Shown piece by piece: positions 8,382-17,178 of a stretch of DNA of 64,000 nt (within the stretch, counting starts at the first letter, position 1; every line of letters begins with the position of its first letter). The position numbers and the translations under genes were made by a program. Below the pieces are notes generated by a model. That model was not told the DNA's origin. It worked only from the letters and a program-made list of their open reading frames with translations, and did not search any database. Where the stretch lies: contig JADJCA010000013.1 in the NCBI GenBank assembly GCA_016703425.1, forward strand, positions 248,001 through 312,000, given 5' to 3'. The stretch is from Myxococcales bacterium (lineage in GTDB: Bacteria; Myxococcota_A; Polyangia; Polyangiales; Polyangiaceae).

Positions 8382-9209
8382 ATGAAGGCCGTTGCCCTCG
8401 CGCTGACGCTCGCATGTTCGCTCTCGGCGTTGGCCCTCGCGACGGACGCAGCGTCGGCGCCCCCGAAGAAGGCCGTACCGCCGAAGCGCGCCAAGCCAGA
8501 GCTAACGGCGAAGTATGTGCAGGCGGTAAAGGCGTGGCACACACGACCAACAGGACGAACGGCGCCGCGCGACGAAACGGGACGCGCCAAGCTGGTGCTC
8601 GCATCGCTCAATACCGGGGACCGCGTTGAGATCGCGGCGGCGACCGACCGCGGCACGTTCCTGGCGCGTGACCTGGACAAGGCCGCGAAGGCTCTTCGCG
8701 ACTCGTCTAGCGCCTCCGAACATCCCATCGAGCCGCGCCTCATCGATCTGCTCTACCAGCTGCAACGAAAGTTCGACGCGCCGGAGGTCCGCCTCGTCTC
8801 GGGCTACCGGCCGGGACGTGCCGCGAGCGAACGGCCGCCGGTCCGCGGCCGCGGCTCGAATCATTCCTGCGGACGGGCCGCCGACATCGTCATCCCCGGC
8901 GCGCGCGACGAAGACGTGGCGAAGGCGGCGCGCGACTTGGGCTTCGTCGGCGTGGGGCTCTACCCGACGAGCGGATTCGTCCACGTCGACGTGAGGGAGA
9001 GAAGTTACTTCTGGGTCGATCGGAGCGGTCCTGGCCGCAAGAACCGTGAACGGGGCATCCTGGCGGACCTCGCATCGAAGAGCGACGCCCGCGCGAAGAC
9101 GCGCGGTGAGGAGCCGACGAACCCCTTCGCCATCGGCGCCGAGGTCGAGGCCTCGCTCGACGCCAGGACCGACGGTGAACCGGTCCACGACGAAGACGAC
9201 GAGGACTGA
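8382..9209 (+). CDS. Secreted M15/DUF882-type peptidoglycan peptidase
   Basis: A 275-residue exported protein with a signal peptide (residues 1-26). Residues about 105-215 form a D-Ala-D-Ala/LD-endopeptidase-like zinc domain of the DUF882 (MepK/YcbK) type: LVSGYR, then N-H161-SCGRAA-D168 and GFVH201VD203VR, which supply the two His and one Asp zinc ligands and a catalytic Asp. The family cleaves peptide cross-links in the cell wall. After the domain come a basic segment and an acidic tail ending in EDDED. The kinase gene follows after one base, so the two may be co-translated. Confidence 0.82.
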   Translation: MKAVALALTLACSLSALALATDAASAPPKKAVPPKRAKPELTAKYVQAVKAWHTRPTGRTAPRDETGRAKLVLASLNTGDRVEIAAATDRGTFLARDLDKAAKALRDSSSASEHPIEPRLIDLLYQLQRKFDAPEVRLVSGYRPGRAASERPPVRGRGSNHSCGRAADIVIPGARDEDVAKAARDLGFVGVGLYPTSGFVHVDVRERSYFWVDRSGPGRKNRERGILADLASKSDARAKTRGEEPTNPFAIGAEVEASLDARTDGEPVHDEDDED

Positions 9210-9210
9210 G

Positions 9211-11148
9211 GTGGACGCCGACATCGAGCGTCTCATCCTTGCGGAGCGCTTGCGGGAAGCGGCGACGCTCGCGGAAGCGCGCGGCGACTTGCAGCTCGCG
9301 GCCGAGCTCTACGAGCGGGATTGCCTCTTTGCCGAAGCGGGCCGGGCAGCCCTTCGCGGGAACCTCCCGGAGCGCGCGCTCCTGCTCGCCTGCGAGGCCC
9401 ACGACGACGACACAGCGGAGTCGGCGCTCGCCGACCTAGACGACGCTCGCTTGCCGACGCTCGCGAGCGCGCTCTCCATGAAGGGACATCACGGGTGGGC
9501 CGCGAGGCTCTTCGAGGCTATCGGACAAGGGGACGCGGCCGCCACCGCTTGGTCTCGCGCCGGCCGCGAGGAGCGCGCCGCCGACATCCTCGAACACCGG
9601 GGTGATCCGGCGGCCGCGGCCCGCGAGCTAGAGGCGGGCCTTCGCCGCGTCCCGGAGCGGTGGGACCTCAAGCTACGGCTAGGCCGCCTCCTCGACCGAC
9701 ACGGTCGTCGCGAAGCGGCGATTCGCGCACTGCAGGAGATCCCAAAGGGGGCGGCGGAGCGCGGCCCCGCAACCATGGAACTGGCGCGCATCTTCGGCGC
9801 GATGAACCTCGGCGCTGCCCAAGGCGAGTGCCTCACGGAGCTGGCGGCGCTCGGCTTCGAGACGAGCCCCCCGTCGCAGCGCCCCGCGGCAATGGCGCGC
9901 GACGAGGAGACGTTCTTTGGTCGCTACCGGCGGAAGCGCGACGTGGCGTCGACGGCGAACGCGCGCGTCATCGAATGCATCGATACGCTGACGGAGGAGC
10001 ACGTCGCGCTAAAGGTCTTTGCCGGCAACGGTCTCCGCGGCGTTGGGCGCGATGCGCTGGTGCGCTTCGAGCGCGAGGTCACGATCTTGCGCGGACTTCG
10101 CCACCCCAGCGTCGTCCCGCTGCGCGAATACGTCCCGGAAGGTCCCGCGCTGGTGCTCGCGTGGATGAGCGGTGGCTCGCTCGCGGAGATGTTGGCGAAG
10201 GAGCCGCTCGCGCCGGCGCGCGCCGTCGAGATCGCCGCGGCGGTCCTCGACGCGTTATCCGCGGCGCATCGCGCGGGCGTTATCCATCGCGACGTCAAGC
10301 CGTCGAACGTTCTCTTCGATGGCGCCGGCGCAGCCCGACTCGCGGACTTCGGGGCCGCGCACCTCGGCGATCTCGCAGCGACGGCGACGGCCGGCGTCAT
10401 CGGGACGTTCGCCTACATGAGCCCGGAACAAAAGCTCGGCCACCCGGCAACCATCCAGAGCGATCTATACGGCATCGGGGCCATGCTCTCGGAGATGCTC
10501 GTGGGCAGCGCGGCGGCGGGCACGCTACCGAGCGCGCTTCATCGCGACCTCGATCGGCGACACGACGCCGCGCTCGCCGCGCTCCTCGCGAAAGAGCCTC
10601 AGGCACGCCCCGCGGACGCCGCCGCCGCGCGGAAGCTTCTGCTCGAGCTTCGGTGGCCGACCAGCTTCGAACCGGTGGCGCGCCCTCTCCCAGAAAGTGC
10701 ACCGGAGCTGCCCGCAAAGTCGCGACTCGAAAGCCTCGGCAACGACCTCTACCGCGACGAATGGACCGGCCGTTTGGTTCGTCTGGTGCCGCTCACCGAG
10801 TCGACGTTGACGCGGGCCCGCGCCTTCGCGCAGGCCCTCGCGAGCGTGACGGGCGGTGTTGAAGTCGTTCTCCGTGTCGACGCCTCCGCCGCAAAACTCT
10901 GGATCGAAGCGCGAGAGGGCGCGCCGCTTGAGCGGCCGCTCACGGCATCGGAGAGTCGGCGCCTCGGCGCCGTGTTGTCGGTGCTGCACCAGGCCGGCGT
11001 CCCTCACGGCCGCGTCGATCGAGCACACATCCGTCTGTTGCCCAGGGAGGGCGCTGTCCTCGCGTTTACCGCCGAGACCACGCCGACGGCAACGCCCGAT
11101 CTCGACCTCATCGCGCTCTCGGAGCTGTCGCGAGGCGCGAGCAGCTGA
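9211..11148 (+). CDS. Soluble Ser/Thr protein kinase with N-terminal helical repeats
   Basis: A 645-residue cytoplasmic kinase. Residues 1-230 are helical and TPR-like (repeated RLREAATLAEARGDLQLAAELYERD-type segments). The kinase domain spans about 235-490, with VALK (K268), IHRD (H360-D362) followed by VKPSN, DFG at D379 and a YMSPEQ activation-segment end; all catalytic residues are present. The C-terminal 150 residues form a second, degenerate kinase-like or unknown domain. No membrane segment is found, unlike the other kinases here. GTG 9211 starts one base after the peptidase stop; the reading frame stays open upstream but overlaps the peptidase gene. Targets unknown. Confidence 0.9.
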   Translation: MDADIERLILAERLREAATLAEARGDLQLAAELYERDCLFAEAGRAALRGNLPERALLLACEAHDDDTAESALADLDDARLPTLASALSMKGHHGWAARLFEAIGQGDAAATAWSRAGREERAADILEHRGDPAAAARELEAGLRRVPERWDLKLRLGRLLDRHGRREAAIRALQEIPKGAAERGPATMELARIFGAMNLGAAQGECLTELAALGFETSPPSQRPAAMARDEETFFGRYRRKRDVASTANARVIECIDTLTEEHVALKVFAGNGLRGVGRDALVRFEREVTILRGLRHPSVVPLREYVPEGPALVLAWMSGGSLAEMLAKEPLAPARAVEIAAAVLDALSAAHRAGVIHRDVKPSNVLFDGAGAARLADFGAAHLGDLAATATAGVIGTFAYMSPEQKLGHPATIQSDLYGIGAMLSEMLVGSAAAGTLPSALHRDLDRRHDAALAALLAKEPQARPADAAAARKLLLELRWPTSFEPVARPLPESAPELPAKSRLESLGNDLYRDEWTGRLVRLVPLTESTLTRARAFAQALASVTGGVEVVLRVDASAAKLWIEAREGAPLERPLTASESRRLGAVLSVLHQAGVPHGRVDRAHIRLLPREGAVLAFTAETTPTATPDLDLIALSELSRGASS

Positions 11149-11152
11149 GGGA

Positions 11153-11623
11153 CTACTTCTTGGCCCGATCCTCGATGGGGTAGCGCAACTCGCGGGGCTG
11201 ACCGTTTCGCTCGACGATCACGCGAAGCTCGGGTGCCGTTTCGAGGCCATGAAAGACCGCGAGGGCGTGCTCAGGGCGCTCGATGCTCGTGCCGTTAATG
11301 GAGAGCAGAACATCGCCCGGCTGCAGGTCGACGCCGGCCCAAAAGGACGGGTCACCGACGAGACGCGCGACGCGAAAGCCCTTGAAGCGGCCTCGCTCGA
11401 ACGCAGGCTGCTCGGTCAGCTCCACACGTTGCAAGAAGGCGCCGAGGCCGTCGCGAACGGTGCGACGAACGTCGTCGCGGCGGAGGAATCGGGGCGCCGC
11501 AGCGCTGCTGACTTCCGTTGCGACGGGCGGTGCCGCCGTGGGTGACTGAGCCGAACCGCGAGCCACCGGCTCTTGTGCAGCGCAGCCAGAGGTGACGAGC
11601 AAGGCGAGGACCCAAAGGCGCAT
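11153..11623 (-). CDS. PDZ-domain lipoprotein
   Basis: A 156-residue protein from the ATG at 11623: short signal and lipobox VTSGC, a Pro/Ala/Ser linker, then a PDZ-like domain at about residues 60-150 (FRVARLVGDPSFWAGVDLQPGDVLLSINGTSIERPEHAL). The architecture resembles the C-terminal PDZ region of GspC-type secretion proteins or envelope PDZ adaptors, but the ladder of transmembrane and HR regions of GspC is absent. It ends 4 bases from the stop of the convergent kinase gene and lies 49 bases downstream of tmk. It probably binds C-termini or exposed strands of envelope partners. Confidence 0.72.
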   Translation of the reverse strand: MRLWVLALLVTSGCAAQEPVARGSAQSPTAAPPVATEVSSAAAPRFLRRDDVRRTVRDGLGAFLQRVELTEQPAFERGRFKGFRVARLVGDPSFWAGVDLQPGDVLLSINGTSIERPEHALAVFHGLETAPELRVIVERNGQPRELRYPIEDRAKK

Positions 11624-11672
11624 GGCGGGAGGATGCCAATGGACACGTCGCAGGGCAAGAAACCCTCGCGGT

Positions 11673-12323
11673 TCAGCGCTTTGGCGAGGTAGCCGCGAAG
11701 TCCCGAAAGGCCGCGTAGACGAGCTCCTGCACCTCGTCGATGGGCTTCGAGCCATCCACGACGACGACCCGATCATCCGGCTGATGCTTCTGCAAGTCCT
11801 TGTAGAAGTCCGCCAGCGCGCGCTGCACCTCGTTTTGTTCGTAGAGTTGGGCCGCCTCGCCGCGCGACTCGCGGCGCGACGCCCCGACGCCGGCGCTCAC
11901 GTCGAGGACGATGGTGAGGTCGGGGCGACGGGCGTGTCGGTTGATGTGACGGATCCACTCGAGCGCTTGAGCCCCCTCGGTTCCGCTCGTGACGCTTTGG
12001 TAGGCGAGGCTCGACGCGTCGTACCGGTCTGACACGATGACGCCACCGGCGGCGATTTGCGGCTCGATCTCGCTCTCAACATGATCGAGGCGGTCGGCGG
12101 CAAAGAGCAACGCCATGGTCGCCCAGCCGGGAGCGCGACCACCGGGGACCACAATGCGCCCTGTGAGGACCTGCCGCACCATCATGCCGACGGGACCATC
12201 GCTCGGCTCGCGGGTCGCGCGCGCATTGACACCGTCGCGACGGAGGCGCTCCACGAGCCTCGCCGCTTGCGTCGTCGTGCCGGCGCCATCGATGCCTTCG
12301 AGTACGACGAACAGGCCTTCCAT
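11673..12323 (-). CDS. tmk: Thymidylate kinase with altered P-loop
   Basis: A 216-residue dTMP kinase, which makes dTDP for DNA synthesis. The ATG at 12323 has a GGAAGG site. Recognisable parts are the LEGIDGAG P-loop, TREPSDGPVG, the DRYDASSLAYQS motif (nucleotide base binding) and an Arg-rich LID region near residue 150. The P-loop reads GIDGAGTTTQ: threonine replaces the invariant lysine of GxxGxGK[ST]. The codons are ACG ACG ACG, so this is not a frameshift. Either the lineage uses a variant site or catalysis is impaired. It follows panC by 59 bases on the same strand. Confidence 0.9.
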   Translation of the reverse strand: MEGLFVVLEGIDGAGTTTQAARLVERLRRDGVNARATREPSDGPVGMMVRQVLTGRIVVPGGRAPGWATMALLFAADRLDHVESEIEPQIAAGGVIVSDRYDASSLAYQSVTSGTEGAQALEWIRHINRHARRPDLTIVLDVSAGVGASRRESRGEAAQLYEQNEVQRALADFYKDLQKHQPDDRVVVVDGSKPIDEVQELVYAAFRDFAATSPKR

Positions 12324-12382
12324 GATCGTTTGCCTTCCTTCACGTAACGGAGAGTCGAAGATCGCGCGGGGCGCGCTGCGCG

Positions 12383-13270
12383 TCAGTGCTGACCAGAGGT
12401 GATCGGCGGCGGGTCTTCGCCGAGGACCGTGTTGTCGATGAGGCGCGTCTTGCCGATGTGACACGCGATGGCGAGGAGCGCCCGCTCGGGGACGGTCCCA
12501 GAAAGCGGCGCCAAGGAGTCGGCGTCGGTCAGGTCTACGTAGTCGATGCGATCGGCGGCTGGCTCGACCTCGCGACGCACGCGCGCAACCAGGGCGCCGA
12601 TCGACCGCTCGCCGGCCGCGAACAGCTCCGCCGCAGCGGCGAGGCCACGTGAAAGCGCGCGCGCTCGCTCGCGCTCCGGCGGCGTGAGGTATGCGTTGCG
12701 AGAGCTCATGGCGACGCCGTCGGCCTCTCGAACGATAGGCGCGCCAACCACCGTCGTAGGCAGGTAGAGATCAACGACAAGGCGACGAATCACGGCGAGC
12801 TGCTGGTAGTCCTTGCGGCCAAAGATCGCGTCCGCCGCCCCAACAATTGAGAGCAGCTTCGCGACAACCGTCGCGACACCTTCGAAGTGTCCTGGACGGA
12901 AGGGGCCGCACAGCCCTGCGGCGAGGCGCGGCACGGCGACCCGCGTCTCATCACCAACGGGATACATTGCGTCACGCGGTGGCGCGAACAACAGATCGAC
13001 GCCAACGCCGTCGAGGAGCTTGGCGTCCGCGTCGAGATCACGCGGGTAGCGGGCAAAGTCCTCGTTGGGACCAAACTGCGTCGGGTTCACGAAGATGGAG
13101 ACCACGACGAAGTCCGCGCGGGCGCGGGCCTCACGCACGAGCGAGAGATGACCTTCGTGAAGCGCGCCCATCGTGGGCACGAACGCGACACGCGCGCCAC
13201 GGCCTCGTGCGGCATCGCAAGCGCTGCGGAGCGCCTCGGGGCGCACGACGATGGGAAACCTGACCGCCAT
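12383..13270 (-). CDS. panC: Pantoate--beta-alanine ligase
   Basis: A 295-residue pantothenate synthetase, the last step of vitamin B5 synthesis (pantoate + beta-alanine + ATP to pantothenate). The family blocks are all present: FVPTMGALHEGHLSLV (HxGH nucleotide-binding motif), FVNPTQFGPNEDFARYPR, GHFEGVATVV, GRKDYQQLAVIR and MSSRNAYL. Length is slightly above the usual 280 owing to a short C-terminal extension. The ATG at 13270 is followed directly by the family N-terminus. panB and panD are not in the window. Confidence 0.96.
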   Translation of the reverse strand: MAVRFPIVVRPEALRSACDAARGRGARVAFVPTMGALHEGHLSLVREARARADFVVVSIFVNPTQFGPNEDFARYPRDLDADAKLLDGVGVDLLFAPPRDAMYPVGDETRVAVPRLAAGLCGPFRPGHFEGVATVVAKLLSIVGAADAIFGRKDYQQLAVIRRLVVDLYLPTTVVGAPIVREADGVAMSSRNAYLTPPERERARALSRGLAAAAELFAAGERSIGALVARVRREVEPAADRIDYVDLTDADSLAPLSGTVPERALLAIACHIGKTRLIDNTVLGEDPPPITSGQH

Positions 13271-13380
13271 CAGAATCGTACGCTACCGCAACTTGATGAC
13301 CCATGGGGGGCTTGTACCTGGCGAGGTGCGAGGCCGGGAGCCTGTGGCGTTTGCGCTCTTGTCCTAGTACGTTGCCGCGC

Positions 13381-13863
13381 GTGGTAGCCCAAGCGATTCC
13401 CCTCTGCGCGCGAGTTCTTGGGCTCATGGTTCTCGCGACCGCGATTGGGTGCGGCAGCCGTGGGCCGCTCGACTTCGAGCCCCTCGGCGACGCGTCGGTC
13501 ACCGCGGTCGCTGTCGATGCCGCCGTTTCTGCCGATGCGGGCGTCGACGCCGCGGGTCCCCCCGATCCCATCCAGGAGCTCGTCGGCTGCGCGACGTGCG
13601 TCGCTCAGAAGTGCGGCAGCAAGGTCACCCGCTGCTTGCAGCAGCCGGACTGCAATCGCGTGCTGCAGTGCGTGGCACAGAAGTGCCTGGCCGCGAGCCT
13701 TGACCTTCAATGCCTCGGCACCTGCACGACGGACCCGCAAGCGTCCCTGAAGGCCTTCGAGATCGTGCAGTGCGTCACGGGCGTTTGCGGCAACGCCTGT
13801 GGAGGCGCCTTGCCGTTCGGTGGACTCGGCGGCCTCGGAGGACTCGGAGGGCTCGGCGGATGA
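13381..13863 (+). CDS. Small Cys-rich lipoprotein with Gly-Leu-Gly tail
   Basis: A 160-residue lipoprotein from GTG 13381. The signal ends in the lipobox ATAIGC; a Val/Ala/Asp linker follows, then a compact domain with about 14 cysteines (CATCVAQKC, CLQQPDCNRVLQC, CLGTC, CGNAC) and a C-terminal run of Gly-Gly-Leu repeats. The Cys pattern resembles that of the lipoprotein at 943-1746. Its stop overlaps the next gene's ATG (ATGA), so it leads a three-gene operon with the TPR membrane protein and the 365-residue lipoprotein. Function unknown; probably a cell-surface component. Confidence 0.72.
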   Translation: MVAQAIPLCARVLGLMVLATAIGCGSRGPLDFEPLGDASVTAVAVDAAVSADAGVDAAGPPDPIQELVGCATCVAQKCGSKVTRCLQQPDCNRVLQCVAQKCLAASLDLQCLGTCTTDPQASLKAFEIVQCVTGVCGNACGGALPFGGLGGLGGLGGLGG

Positions 13864-14762
13864 ACGCGCGCGCGGCGCTCGCCGTGCTGCTCTTCGCCAC
13901 GGCGTGGCCCGCCGCCGTCGTGGCGAAGGAGCCCAGCTCCGCGGAGCTGGCACAGGCTCGCGAGCTCTTCTCGCTCGCGGAGAAGGACGAGAGCTCCGGT
14001 GCGTGGGCCGCGGCGCTCGAAAAGCTGGAGCGCGCGGTGCGCATAAAGGCGACACCCGGTCTGCGCTTTCACGTCGCCCTCTGCCTCGAGAGCCTAGGCC
14101 GCCTCACCGAAGCCCTGGAGGGCTACGAAGGGGCCGCCCGCGCTGCCCAAGCCGAGAACGTGGCCGAGGTGCTCGAAGCGACCAAGGCCCCGCTCGAAGA
14201 CCTCCGCGCGCGAGTCCCGTCGCTCTCCGTCGCGCTTGTTGGTGTCACTGCGGCTGAAGTCGACGTAACCCTCGACGCGGCCCCCATCGACACGACGACC
14301 CCGCTACGACTCGCGCCTGGTCGTCACCGCCTCACGGCTCGCCGCAAGGTTGGCGACGGCTCGCTGTTCATAAAGCAGGTAGACCTGAGGGAGCGGGAGG
14401 CAGTGACCGTCGAGGTGAAGCTGCCGAAGGACGAGCTCACGTCGACGCCCGCGTTGTCGGCACCGCCTGGGCCACGAGGCTTCGGAACCGCGGCGCTCGC
14501 CGCGGCCGCTGGGGCCGTTGTCGTGGCTGGCGCCGGCGTCGGTGCGTTCTTTGTCGCGGGCAACGCTCAAGACGAGCTTGCCGATTGTAAGACCGTCGCC
14601 TCATGCGAGGACACGCGCGACCGCGTCCGCACGTGGGACACGGTGGCGCTCTCGGGCTTCGCCGTCGGCGCCGCCCTCGGTATCACCGCCGGCATCTTCT
14701 GGTGGATGACGCCCGCGAAGCGAAGCACCGCGCTTCCGGCGACGCTGCGCGTGAGGTTTTGA
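13860..14762 (+). CDS. Secreted TPR/PEGA-like protein with two C-terminal membrane segments
   Basis: A 300-residue protein with a signal peptide (residues 1-22), TPR-like helices at 25-110, a PEGA-like beta domain at about 125-200 (VDVTLDAAPIDTTTPLRLAPGRHRLTARR) and two hydrophobic segments near 208-235 and 262-285. The loop between these contains a cysteine pair (C-x5-C). This is the same layout as the proteins at 44449, and similar to 28099 and 62737, which sit beside kinases; here no kinase is adjacent. The start overlaps the upstream stop, so it is translationally coupled. Confidence 0.78.
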   Translation: MNARAALAVLLFATAWPAAVVAKEPSSAELAQARELFSLAEKDESSGAWAAALEKLERAVRIKATPGLRFHVALCLESLGRLTEALEGYEGAARAAQAENVAEVLEATKAPLEDLRARVPSLSVALVGVTAAEVDVTLDAAPIDTTTPLRLAPGRHRLTARRKVGDGSLFIKQVDLREREAVTVEVKLPKDELTSTPALSAPPGPRGFGTAALAAAAGAVVVAGAGVGAFFVAGNAQDELADCKTVASCEDTRDRVRTWDTVALSGFAVGAALGITAGIFWWMTPAKRSTALPATLRVRF

Positions 14763-14763
14763 C

Positions 14764-15861
14764 GTGCGACGGTTCGCCATCGCTGCGGCCCTCGTCATGC
14801 CAAGCGGCGTCGCCGCTTGCGTCGACCTGTTTCACGACACGAGCTACGAGCTGCCCGAGGCGGGTTCCCTCGACGCCAGTGTTGAAGCCTCCGCCGCCGA
14901 CAGCGCGACGCAGCTCAAAGAGTTCTGCGACCTCGACTTCGACGAGGCGACCGCGATGGCCAAGCGCTCGTGCGCGCTGCTCGCGGCCTGCGAGTCACCG
15001 ATGGGAAGCAACGCGACGGGAAAATGCCTCGAGGACGCACTCCCGACCTTCGCTTGCAAGGCCGCGCCGGGGCGCGCGCCGCGCGGCGCACGGCTCGAGT
15101 ACTACCGATGCATCGCCGCCGCGAAGACCTGCGACGATACCGTCAAGTGCATCTTCCCGACCGGCGTACCGGCCGACTGCGGTCAAATCGCTGATGGCGG
15201 GATTACCACCTGCGGAGCGGCCGCCTCGCCGCTCGCCGAGGTGCGTCTCGATTGCCGTCGCTCGGGAAGCCGCGCCTACGGCGAGGCGTGCATCGCCAAG
15301 GGGCGCACCTGCCGCCGCGTGGCCGACTACCGCGGCGAGTGCACCGGAAGCGGTGGCCTCGGCGCCTGCGCCTCCAGCGGTTGCGTTGGAACGAGCCTGC
15401 GCCAGTGCGTCGGCGGCAACGACGTCGGTTTCGACTGCGCGAGCGTGGGCGCCGGTCGGTGCGTCGACGTCGCGCACGGCTCCGCGTGCGTGCCGACCGG
15501 GAGCGGCACCTGCCCTGCCAGCACCGTTGTGACGTGCCAAGGCACAACCGCGTCGGGTTGCCCTGGCGGCGTGCCCGAGGTCATCGACTGCGCGGTCTTC
15601 GGCTCGACCTGCCATCGGATCGCGGGCGCCAGCGCCGACGCCGGTGCCCGCGAAGGCGGTGCGCCTCGGTCCTGGGACATTGCCCGCGCCTGCGACGTCC
15701 CCGTCGACGCCGGCGCATGCTCGGCCGATCGCTGCGTCGGTGACAAACTCGTCGCGTGCGTGCGGGGCGCGCCCATTGAAATCGACTGCCGCGCGCTCCT
15801 CGGCTCCCGTTGCGGGAGCTGGCTGACCGCCGAGGGTGAGCGCTTCGCCTGCGTGCGCTAG
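14764..15861 (+). CDS. Large cysteine-rich lipoprotein
   Basis: A 365-residue lipoprotein with GTG 14764 immediately after the TPR gene's stop. The signal ends in GVAAC; the mature protein contains more than 30 cysteines in a repeated pattern where short loops start with C and are closed by a DC or VDC (for example CVGGNDVGFDC, CQGTTASGCPGG..VIDC, CVRGAPIEIDC). These look like four or five divergent copies of a small disulfide-bonded repeat of 35-45 residues. Extracellular display is likely. It ends 15 bases from the convergent gene at 15877. Confidence 0.72.
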   Translation: MRRFAIAAALVMPSGVAACVDLFHDTSYELPEAGSLDASVEASAADSATQLKEFCDLDFDEATAMAKRSCALLAACESPMGSNATGKCLEDALPTFACKAAPGRAPRGARLEYYRCIAAAKTCDDTVKCIFPTGVPADCGQIADGGITTCGAAASPLAEVRLDCRRSGSRAYGEACIAKGRTCRRVADYRGECTGSGGLGACASSGCVGTSLRQCVGGNDVGFDCASVGAGRCVDVAHGSACVPTGSGTCPASTVVTCQGTTASGCPGGVPEVIDCAVFGSTCHRIAGASADAGAREGGAPRSWDIARACDVPVDAGACSADRCVGDKLVACVRGAPIEIDCRALLGSRCGSWLTAEGERFACVR

Positions 15862-15876
15862 TCGCCGCGCCGCTCG

Positions 15877-16962
15877 CTAGAGGGCGCCTTCGAGTTGCGC
15901 CTTGGCGAGGGCGTCGGCGGCGGCCGCGGTGATACCCAGCTTTTTGCCGAGTTTCGGGGCGTCGCCCTTGTCGCTCTTCGCTTCAGCCTTTTCGACCTTC
16001 GCCTCCGCTTTCTCGACGCGTTCGGCCTTGGCTTCCGCCTTCTCCGTGCGTTCGGCCTTCGGCGACTCCTCCTCGCTCTTGTCGTGTCTCTCCGCCTTCT
16101 CGGCGCGCGCGAACCGCGGCGGCTCGCGACGTACCGGCGCCGCAACCTTCACTTCCGTCTTGGCAACGGCGCGCACGGGGCCTTTGAGAGTCTCGATGTT
16201 CTTGCGAGGACCGCCGAGGTCGATGGGCTCGCCAATGATGGGCGCTGCGGCGGCGACGACGGCCGTGCCGTGGGATGGCACCTGCGCCGCGTGCGCCGGC
16301 TCGGGCCGGGGCGCGGGAGCTGGCGCCGACGGTGGAGCCGACAGCGGCGGCATCGCAGCGACCACCGGCAGCGTCGCCGGCCGCGGCATCCCCATCGTTT
16401 CGGCGCTCGGATCGATGAAGGTGACGCCGGCGCGAAGGATCGAATCGGTTTCACCGCCGGCCACAATGGCGGTCACGACCCCGCCGAACACGCCGAGCGC
16501 GACGAGGGCCATCGCCCACGACGCGCTTGGCCGCGCGATCGGCGCCGGGTGGTGCGTGATGGACATCGGCTCGATGGCGTCGGAGCTCGGCGGCTTGCGT
16601 TGAGGAATTGGCGGCGGGAGCGCTTCGGCGAGCAAAGCGGCCACGGCGGTCCCTTCGCGCCCGGCGGCTCGGTCGAACTCGTGACTCGGGGGCGCCATGA
16701 CCGACGCACGGGGTAGCTCCATCGGCGAACGACCGGGTCGCGCCGATCCCCTCGGGGACGCGGGACGTGCGGTCGGGAGGGGCGGCGGCCCCTTGGACGG
16801 TCTCCGGCCGAAGACCGGCGAAGGCACCGGGGCCGGCGTACTGAGCGGCGACGCCTGAACCGAGGTGATCTCATCGGAGACCGACACCCGAGCCTTCTTC
16901 GCTCCGAGGGCGAAAGGATTCGCCGCTGGCTCTGCCGGTACCGTCCGCTTACGAGGGAGCAT
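15877..16962 (-). CDS. Single-pass membrane protein, low-complexity tail (paralogue of 17179-18261)
   Basis: A 361-residue protein of unknown function. Residues 1-145 are a Pro/Ser/Ala/Arg-rich cytoplasmic-type region; a single membrane segment at about 148-168 (SWAMALVALGVFGGVVTAI) follows; the rest is a Pro/Ala-rich linker and a charged Lys-Ala-Glu repeat (residues about 300-340), ending in AKAQLEGAL. It matches the next gene in start (MLPR), in the position and sequence of the membrane segment (SWAxxLVALGVFxG) and in the terminal AQLExxL. Both lie downstream of a kinase gene on the same strand and may be its partners or substrates (inference). Confidence 0.7.
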   Translation of the reverse strand: MLPRKRTVPAEPAANPFALGAKKARVSVSDEITSVQASPLSTPAPVPSPVFGRRPSKGPPPLPTARPASPRGSARPGRSPMELPRASVMAPPSHEFDRAAGREGTAVAALLAEALPPPIPQRKPPSSDAIEPMSITHHPAPIARPSASWAMALVALGVFGGVVTAIVAGGETDSILRAGVTFIDPSAETMGMPRPATLPVVAAMPPLSAPPSAPAPAPRPEPAHAAQVPSHGTAVVAAAAPIIGEPIDLGGPRKNIETLKGPVRAVAKTEVKVAAPVRREPPRFARAEKAERHDKSEEESPKAERTEKAEAKAERVEKAEAKVEKAEAKSDKGDAPKLGKKLGITAAAADALAKAQLEGAL

Positions 16963-17178
16963 CTTCCTCCGCCCCGGTTGGTTGGGGGGCGGATTGTCCA
17001 GTGCACCGAGCGGGCCATCGCAGGGTCGACCCGAAACTCAATCTATCTACTTGAATTCAATCGCTTCCACGCATCCCACATGGGGGCATCAAGGTGGCGT
17101 TTTCGTGCGACCAATGGGCTGACCGTGGGGGTCCATTGATCCACCCCCGGCGCCGGCGCGACCTAGAGATTTTCACTC

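Noticed and set aside
17127..17150. GGGGGT...ACCCCC hairpin as a terminator downstream of 17179
   Set aside because: Six-bp stem with a 10-base loop and no U-tract; too weak to call.
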